Assembly: GCA_017402895.1 (NCBI GenBank)
Contig: JAFPLG010000100.1
Span: 1 to 5,104 of the forward strand
Reading direction: 5' to 3'
Source: Paludibacteraceae bacterium
GTDB taxonomy: Bacteria > Bacteroidota > Bacteroidia > Bacteroidales > Paludibacteraceae
Length of the DNA stretch: 5,104 bases
In this document: in pieces, positions 1 through 3,828 of the stretch
How positions within the stretch are numbered: position 1 is the stretch's first letter
How the letters are laid out: every line of letters begins with the position of its first letter
Translations under genes and position numbers: made by a program
The notes under the pieces: generated by a model
The model's database searches: none
Seen by the model: the letters and a program-made list of their open reading frames with translations, nothing else
What the model was told of the DNA's origin: nothing

Positions 1-84
1 AGGAAGGGCGCACACGAGCATGCAAAGAGCAAGCAGTAAAACCTGTATTCTATGTCTAAAAATCTCAATCATTTTCTTTTTCAT
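1..84 (-). CDS. N-terminal fragment of an unidentified exported or membrane protein
   Basis: Reading from ATG at 84 to the left edge gives 28 uninterrupted codons (MKKKMIEIFRHRIQ, then VLLLALCMLVCALP). The rest lies outside the window. The shape is that of a signal peptide or first transmembrane helix: a basic n-region (K2-K4, R10, R12) followed by a hydrophobic core at about residues 13-27. Neither LALC nor MLVC fits the lipobox consensus well, so there is no support for a lipoprotein. I chose the ATG at 84 because it gives the best n-region; ATG at 72 (M5) would also work. A good Bacteroidota promoter on the same strand lies about 50 nt upstream (134-165), which supports a real gene. It is divergent from the sirtuin. 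The product cannot be identified from 28 residues. Confidence 0.72.
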   Translation of the reverse strand, partial: MKKKMIEIFRHRIQVLLLALCMLVCALP

Positions 85-126
85 TCACTTCTTTCCCTAT
101 GCGCATAGGCGCACACACGAGCATAC
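7..126. repeat. Imperfect direct repeat of about 17 bp, two copies (7-21 and 108-124)
   Basis: GGCGCACACGAGCAT at 7-21 recurs as GGCGCACACACGAGCAT at 108-124 with a 2-nt (AC) indel. On the minus strand both copies read ATGCTCGTGTG...GCGCC, which in the respective frames encodes MLVCA. The right copy is at the very start of the leader transcript. The left copy is in the end of the predicted signal-peptide core. They may have arisen by slippage or local duplication. A partial match (GGGCGCACACGAGC) also occurs at 3614-3627 within another gene and may be chance. Confidence 0.45.
96..109. repeat. 14-bp perfect palindrome in the leader of the left-edge gene
   Basis: CCTATGCGCATAGG reads the same on both strands. 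It lies between the predicted transcription start (about 128) and the ATG at 84 of the minus-strand gene, at roughly +20 to +33. It could be an operator for a dimeric DNA-binding protein, or a small RNA hairpin (5-bp stem, GCGC loop) near the start codon. The palindrome is seen directly; the function is inference. Confidence 0.5.
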
Positions 127-133
127 AACGGTG

Positions 134-165
134 CAAAATTACTACAAATATTTGAAATACGCAAA
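134..165 (-). promoter_or_regulatory. Bacteroidota-type promoter for the left-edge gene
   Basis: On the minus strand, TTTG (165-162) is followed after exactly 20 nt by TAATTTTG (141-134). This matches the -33 TTTG / -7 TAnnTTTG consensus of the Bacteroidota primary sigma factor with no mismatch. Transcription would start near 130-127, giving a leader of roughly 45 nt before the ATG at 84. The spacing is identical to that of the sirtuin promoter on the other strand, so this is a divergent promoter pair. Confidence 0.75.
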
Positions 166-203
166 TAATTGACGGTAAAAATTGAATTTATTTGAAATTT
201 TAG

Positions 204-248
204 CGGAAATTATTTGTTTTTCGCACAACTGCGCGAACGTAATTTCGG
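204..248. other. Imperfect inverted repeat in the divergent intergenic region
   Basis: The 289-bp gap between the divergent starts (85-373) is AT-rich and holds the two promoters. Within it, TTCGC (220-224) pairs with GCGAA (233-237). Flanking AAATTA (207-212) pairs with TAATTT (240-245), extended on both sides by C/G-rich bases with a one-base bulge. Together this forms a nested imperfect dyad. It lies between the two promoters, upstream of both -33 boxes, where a shared regulator could bind. No recognised operator sequence is present, so this is only a structural observation. Confidence 0.3.
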
Positions 249-333
249 GGGAATGCCATGAAGGCAGGCGGAGTCCGAAGTTACATTCCAAATACTTGAA
301 TTACACAAGAAATTTGACAAAAAAAGCAAAAAA

Positions 334-365
334 TTTGCAAATTTGGATATTTTTTCGTAACTTTG
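334..365 (+). promoter_or_regulatory. Bacteroidota-type promoter of the sirtuin gene, near-leaderless
   Basis: TTTG (334-337), a 20-nt spacer and TAACTTTG (358-365) match the -33/-7 consensus exactly. The -7 box ends only 8 nt before the ATG at 374. The transcript should therefore begin within a few nucleotides of the start codon, leaving no room for a Shine-Dalgarno site. This placement also argues strongly that the in-frame extension back to 182 is not translated. Confidence 0.8.
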
Positions 366-373
366 CGGAAGTT

Positions 374-1069
374 ATGAAAAAGATTGTCGTATTCACGGGG
401 GCCGGTGTCAGCGCAGAGAGCGGACTCGGCACATTTAGGGACGCAGACGGCCTATGGGAGAAATATCGCATAGAGGATGTCTGCACCCACGAAGCCTGGT
501 TGCGTAACCCGCAACTATGTGTAGATTTCTACAATGCTCGTCGTCGTGACACGTTGGCAGCTAAGCCTAATGCGGCGCACGAAGCCATTGCCAAGTTGGA
601 AAAGGCATTTCCCGGAACGGTCGTGATAACGCAAAATATCGACGACCTTCATGAGAGAGCCGGCAGCCGTGAGGTAGTGCATCTCCACGGCGAAATCAGG
701 AAGTTGCGCTCTTCGATAGACGAGGTCGCGACCGTGCCACTGGATGGATGGGAACAGCATTACGGAGATCGTCATCCGGACGGCAGCCTGCTCCGTCCGT
801 ATATTGTCTTCTTCGGCGAAGGAGTTCCCTATTTCTCCACTGCGTGCGAGATTGTATCCGAGGCGGACATTCTAGTTGTAGTCGGCACCAGTCTGAATGT
901 TTATCCCGCAGCTTCTCTACTACAATATACCAAGCCGGACACGAAGATATGGTTTGTGGACCCCGGCATGCCGGAATTCGGAAGATGGCGGGAGCGCATT
1001 ATACACATACAAAAGCCGGCCACGCAAGGTGTACCGGCTCTTGTAGACGAATTGATCAGGGAAGCCTAA
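374..1069 (+). CDS. cobB: NAD-dependent protein deacylase, class III sirtuin (CobB/SIRT5-like), zinc-less variant
   Basis: This is a complete 231-residue sirtuin, the normal size for bacterial CobB. Such enzymes remove acetyl or succinyl groups from lysine using NAD+, in the cytoplasm. Motifs in order: NAD-binding GAGVSAESG (9-17) with TFRD (20-23); YNARR (53-57), whose Y53 and R56 are the class III pair that recognises succinyl or malonyl lysine; TQNIDDLHERAG (86-97); catalytic H105 in HLHGE; LRPYIVFFGE (140-149); and GTSLNVYPAASL (171-182). The segment between HGE and LRPY has no cysteine at all, so the usual zinc-binding Cys4 set is missing. The only cysteines are C37, C49 and C158. The normal RPHVVWFGE motif reads RPYIVFFGE. 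I chose ATG 374 because the family begins almost directly with the GAG strand and the promoter ends at 365; the 64-residue in-frame extension from 182 is low-complexity. It is convergent with the surface-protein operon and is probably a single-gene unit. Confidence 0.95.
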   Translation: MKKIVVFTGAGVSAESGLGTFRDADGLWEKYRIEDVCTHEAWLRNPQLCVDFYNARRRDTLAAKPNAAHEAIAKLEKAFPGTVVITQNIDDLHERAGSREVVHLHGEIRKLRSSIDEVATVPLDGWEQHYGDRHPDGSLLRPYIVFFGEGVPYFSTACEIVSEADILVVVGTSLNVYPAASLLQYTKPDTKIWFVDPGMPEFGRWRERIIHIQKPATQGVPALVDELIREA

Positions 1070-1072
1070 CAA

Positions 1073-2908
1073 CTATTTCACGACGACGCGTATTGTCTCG
1101 TCTATGCCCTTGAGGGTATAGACTCCCGATTCTAGTACGAGGGCATGAGTAGTGCCCGCGGTTTGATGCCATGTCTCCAGCGGTGTACGGCTGCCCATGT
1201 CAGCCGGATCGCCCGGATAGAGCGACAGGTCTTGTTCGGCGGATACGCGCACGATCAGTCGTTGTCCCGCCGATGTCGGTTCGCCATCACAGACTACAGA
1301 TATCGTCGCCGAAGGATAGACGATCGGGGCGGGATCTTCCTCATCAGGAGCGGTTGTAGTGACCGTTATCTGGCCTCCTCCGGATTTAGTCGTATAGAAT
1401 CGCATATATATAAATCCGTCCGGATCCACATTAGGTTCCCACCGAGTGGCTATTCTGGAGGCCGCTTTGGTATAGGTAGTCTTGGACTGCATAATCGTAT
1501 AATCAATCACAGACGCCGCATTCTGGTTGGTACTAATCTCGCAATCTCCGGAAATCAGCCATTTACATTCCGCATTCTGATTCCAGGCAACCGACATATC
1601 TCCACCCTGCCAATCCGGATAATAGATTCGATAGATGGTCGTCGATTTGCTATTGATGGTATATGTCTTGTTTTTCTCCAACAGGGTGGATCCAACCACA
1701 CAATCCGACGGACGCCATATAGTAGGCGTAATTGAGGTCTTAGCCGTACACTCGAAGCGGATATAGAGGTACTGTCCGACAGCTTGCGCCCACAGAGCCT
1801 GCATGTCATCAGCTACGAGCCCGAGCCAGTGGCCGGCATTACTGCGGCTGAACTGGTAGGTAGCAATCGCTTCCGTTTTCTTGAAATCATGCGCCGTACC
1901 GACGTACATACGGAAGATATGATCGGTAGGTACATCAAAGCGAGTGGCTGTTGTCCATGTATAGGGAATAGCATAGAGTTTAGCCGTATCCACCTGGGTT
2001 GTACGATCGTATCGCAGCAGCGTTGCACCGCCTTTCGGCGGAGCTTGCGGCACGCGTTCGATCTTCATCGTTCCGGTGCCTTCGGAATAGAACTTGGCAT
2101 AGAACATACCGGCCTCGCTATCCGCTTCTTTCACATAATATTTCAGCTCAGGGCTGGTAAGTTTGAGCGTGTCTTTCGGCTGGAGCGTATAGAAATCGAG
2201 GATTCGTTCATCCCCATTGTCCGTAGGGTCAATATCACACGCATAACTTACGGCTATCGTCACCGGCTGGGATCCATCCCAGACATAGCGGATAGAGTCT
2301 TCCTGCCATTGTACGTAGGGTACGATGACGTGACGCGACTTATCGCGTGTCTTCACCCGAACGGTATCTCCCAACTGGATGAATTTATGTCCGTCCATAC
2401 AGTTTGCAAACAGGTCGTTGGGTGCAATACTGATTATGCCGGCCGCCTTATAGGTCACCTTAACAAACACCGCCAAGTTGTCGCTGATACCCATCTGGAG
2501 AAGCAAGTCGCGATATTTCTTACCCAGCGAGAGATAATAGACGAAAGTGCCGTCCGGAAGGCGGTCTGTCTGCAGCGTCGGCTTATGCGGTAAGCCGAAA
2601 TCGATACCGCTGCTGCCTCCGTTTTTACAGAAGAGGCTACAGAGGATGCTATCCGTATATACGCCCGGCGTACAGGTGAAGTCCATCTCCACTTCAGGTG
2701 CCGGATCCGACTCGTTTTTCGGAGCAAAATAGACGGTTAAAGGTAGGTCAAACGTCCATGCCTTGTACCATACTACGGACGGTCCGCTGATCTCCTCACG
2801 AAAATCCTCTCCTATCGGTCGCGCCGTAGTACATATCGCACCCGGCTGGGCGGCATAAGCAGCCATTCCCGCCATCACGAACAGAAGTGTTGCAACAATT
2901 TTTCTCAT
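1073..2908 (-). CDS. Secreted multi-module beta-rich surface protein, family not recognised
   Basis: The protein is complete at 611 residues. It begins with a clear signal peptide: MRK, a hydrophobic core to about residue 18, and a cleavage site at AYA-A (19/20) or YAA-Q (20/21). The mature part is rich in Thr, Tyr, Trp and Val, with no catalytic motif that I recognise. About four divergent modules of 113-124 residues can be seen. Each ends in a similar pair of strands: NLAVFVKV...ISIAP (144-163), GMFYAKFY...MKIERVP (267-287), GQYLYIRFE...PTIWRP (378-400) and DGFIYMRFY...VTTTAP (497-521). An acidic, proline-containing linker (522-532) leads to a C-terminal domain ending ESGVYTLKGIDETIRVVVK. 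This resembles the last strands of T9SS sorting domains (GxYxxx...VVVK), but weakly. Eleven cysteines (from C26 to C540) could form disulfides. Its ATG overlaps the TGA of the preceding gene by 4 nt, which indicates translational coupling. It is probably exported to the periplasm or cell surface; the ligand is unknown. Confidence 0.9.
   Translation of the reverse strand: MRKIVATLLFVMAGMAAYAAQPGAICTTARPIGEDFREEISGPSVVWYKAWTFDLPLTVYFAPKNESDPAPEVEMDFTCTPGVYTDSILCSLFCKNGGSSGIDFGLPHKPTLQTDRLPDGTFVYYLSLGKKYRDLLLQMGISDNLAVFVKVTYKAAGIISIAPNDLFANCMDGHKFIQLGDTVRVKTRDKSRHVIVPYVQWQEDSIRYVWDGSQPVTIAVSYACDIDPTDNGDERILDFYTLQPKDTLKLTSPELKYYVKEADSEAGMFYAKFYSEGTGTMKIERVPQAPPKGGATLLRYDRTTQVDTAKLYAIPYTWTTATRFDVPTDHIFRMYVGTAHDFKKTEAIATYQFSRSNAGHWLGLVADDMQALWAQAVGQYLYIRFECTAKTSITPTIWRPSDCVVGSTLLEKNKTYTINSKSTTIYRIYYPDWQGGDMSVAWNQNAECKWLISGDCEISTNQNAASVIDYTIMQSKTTYTKAASRIATRWEPNVDPDGFIYMRFYTTKSGGGQITVTTTAPDEEDPAPIVYPSATISVVCDGEPTSAGQRLIVRVSAEQDLSLYPGDPADMGSRTPLETWHQTAGTTHALVLESGVYTLKGIDETIRVVVK
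1100..1123 (+). other. Strong stem-loop shortly past the sirtuin stop codon
   Basis: GTCTATGCCCT (1100-1110) and AGGGTATAGAC (1113-1123) are near-perfect inverted repeats with a 2-nt spacer. As plus-strand RNA all 11 pairs can form, one of them a G-U wobble; in practice this is a 10-bp stem with a 4-nt loop. As minus-strand RNA the same pair is an A-C mismatch. The stem starts 31 nt after the sirtuin stop and lies inside the 3' coding end of the convergent gene (codons for GVYTLKGID). No U-run follows on either strand, so it is not a classical intrinsic terminator. It may define or protect the 3' end of the sirtuin mRNA. Confidence 0.4.
1346..2776 (-). repeat. Four divergent tandem modules encoded within the 611-residue secreted protein
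   Basis: Approximate modules are residues 45-163, 170-287, 294-400 and 401-521. Shared marks are an aromatic opening with Y-x(1,2)-W (YVQW 198-201, YTW 316-318, YPDW 430-433, and WYKAW 47-51 in the first) and a closing strand [YF]-x-[KR]-[FV] followed 12-18 residues later by a terminal proline. The closing prolines are at about 163, 287, 400 and 521. The similarity is at protein level only; no DNA repeat is obvious, so the duplication would be old. Confidence 0.45.
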
Positions 2909-3753
2909 ATTGCGTTTTGCTTTTTATGCATTGTTTTTACGATGCTGTATGCGCCTACGAGGAGCAGCATCAGCAGCCATGGTGTAGCACCGACCGGTAC
3001 TCCCGGGTTCTGCCACTCTTCCATCGTCACCCACGAAGATCCATTCCAGACTTCGATTCCGCTACCCGTATTGCGCGTCAGGCCAACATATGAGCCCGAC
3101 ATATTCTCATCGGTTACCCACTCTTCACCATCCGGATCCCAATACCACCATTTACCGGATTCATCGCTATCTTCCTCCGTATCGCCCTCGTCACCATCCC
3201 AGTCGGGCGCCAACTTGCGCACACGTCCATTCCGTCCGGGAGCGGCGGCCAAAGCGACCTGTTGGGTCTGTTCTGCCTTAACGGTAGTATATAGCGGCGT
3301 TGCCAGCGCAAAACTCGGCATGCTGACATTAGTAGTGCCGTACACGATTCCTCGCGATGTAGAAGAGGATGCGGACGAAGTACCGGCCATCGCCATTCCT
3401 CCACCACCGGATCCAATCGAATGGATGGTAGCCGAAGACGTGGTATGCAACTGATAGCCTGTGCCGGATGCCGCAATTGGCATCGTTGCATGGCCACTAC
3501 GTGCATAACTACGCACGGCACCGCCACTTATCATTGGTGCACCACCCTGACGTCTCGGCGCCATGTACACGGGCATTGGTGCTGCGTTACGGGTGCCGCT
3601 CTGAACGACACCCGGGCGCACACGAGCGCTCATACTTTCCTCTTGGGCATCTTCGATTGTTGCGTGGACGATTACCAGCCATAATGCAGCCAGCACAACG
3701 CCTAGCAACATAATCATCCGACCACGGGATTTATCGATATTATTATTTTTCAT
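2905..3753 (-). CDS. Small low-complexity surface or membrane protein with C-terminal PVG-helix-basic tail
   Basis: The protein has 282 residues, and I recognise no family for the whole. Residues 1-31 form a signal peptide or membrane anchor (basic KSRGR at 8-12, then MIMLLGVVLAALWLVIV, with a possible VHA cleavage site at 29-31). Residues 40-180 are low-complexity, rich in Gly, Ser, Ala and Thr, including GSGGGG (114-119) and SSASSSTS (126-133). An acidic stretch DGDEGDTEEDSDE (186-198) follows. Two Trp motifs come next: WDPDGEEWVTDE (205-216) and WNGSSWVTMEEW (236-247). The C-terminus is tripartite: NPGVPVGATPW (249-259), hydrophobic LLMLLLVGAYSIV (260-272), then KTMHKKQNAI. I chose ATG 3753 over the in-frame ATG 3783 because it gives a compact basic n-region and a candidate -7 element lies between the two. 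The TGA overlaps the next gene's ATG. The function is unknown; the position between two exported proteins suggests a partner or anchor at the envelope. Confidence 0.85.
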   Translation of the reverse strand: MKNNNIDKSRGRMIMLLGVVLAALWLVIVHATIEDAQEESMSARVRPGVVQSGTRNAAPMPVYMAPRRQGGAPMISGGAVRSYARSGHATMPIAASGTGYQLHTTSSATIHSIGSGGGGMAMAGTSSASSSTSRGIVYGTTNVSMPSFALATPLYTTVKAEQTQQVALAAAPGRNGRVRKLAPDWDGDEGDTEEDSDESGKWWYWDPDGEEWVTDENMSGSYVGLTRNTGSGIEVWNGSSWVTMEEWQNPGVPVGATPWLLMLLLVGAYSIVKTMHKKQNAI

Positions 3754-3762
3754 CTTGTACCT

Positions 3763-3793
3763 TAAACATACCTTCACAGGCATCTATAACAAA
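3763..3793 (-). promoter_or_regulatory. Candidate weak internal promoter before the low-complexity gene
   Basis: On the minus strand, TTTG (3793-3790), 19 nt, then TATGTTTA (3770-3763) fits the TTTG/TAnnTTTG consensus with one mismatch at the last base. It ends 9 nt before ATG 3753, a spacing like that of the sirtuin promoter. The 69-bp gap to the upstream stop would allow an internal promoter. It is still possible that all three genes are read from a promoter beyond the right edge. Confidence 0.3.
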
Positions 3794-3805
3794 CTAATAC
3801 CTTTC

Positions 3806-3828
3806 TAATTAATAGTGAATAATTAATA
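3806..3828. repeat. 9-bp direct repeat TAATTAATA overlapping the upstream gene's stop codon
   Basis: TAATTAATA occurs at 3806-3814 and again at 3820-3828, separated by GTGAA. The core TAATTA is itself palindromic, so a weak AT-only hairpin could also form. The right copy contains the TAA stop of the T9SS-type gene. There is no GC stem or U-run, so I do not call a terminator. It may simply be AT-rich spacer. Confidence 0.35.

Noticed and set aside
182..373. In-frame 64-residue N-terminal extension of the sirtuin
   Set aside because: It contains the consensus promoter (334-365), is AT-rich with low-complexity translation (KKAKNLQIWIFFRNF), and sirtuins of this class begin at the GAG strand just after ATG 374.
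1070..1072. Bidirectional terminator between the convergent genes
   Set aside because: Only 3 nt separate the stop codons, and no stem followed by a U-run is present nearby on either strand.
1145..1735. 196-codon plus-strand open frame
   Set aside because: It is an antisense shadow of the same gene, with an Arg/Ile-rich translation and no recognisable motif.
1784..2593. 269-codon plus-strand open frame
   Set aside because: It lies entirely antisense to the 611-residue gene, which has a signal peptide, modular structure and a coupled start. The plus-strand translation is rich in Arg, Ile and His with no domain, promoter or signal.
2942..3454. 170-codon plus-strand open frame
   Set aside because: It is antisense to the low-complexity gene. 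Its Ser/Pro-rich translation is what the complement of Gly/Ser/Asp-rich codons produces.
3614..3627. Third copy of GGGCGCACACGAGC as a dispersed repeat
   Set aside because: It is inside coding sequence (codons for RVRPG), only 14 bp long and without flanking similarity; chance and codon use are sufficient explanation.
3754..3783. Ten-residue N-terminal extension (MPVKVCLRYK) of the low-complexity protein
   Set aside because: It would overlap the candidate promoter and give an unusually long n-region; MKNNNIDKSRGR is a typical signal-peptide start.
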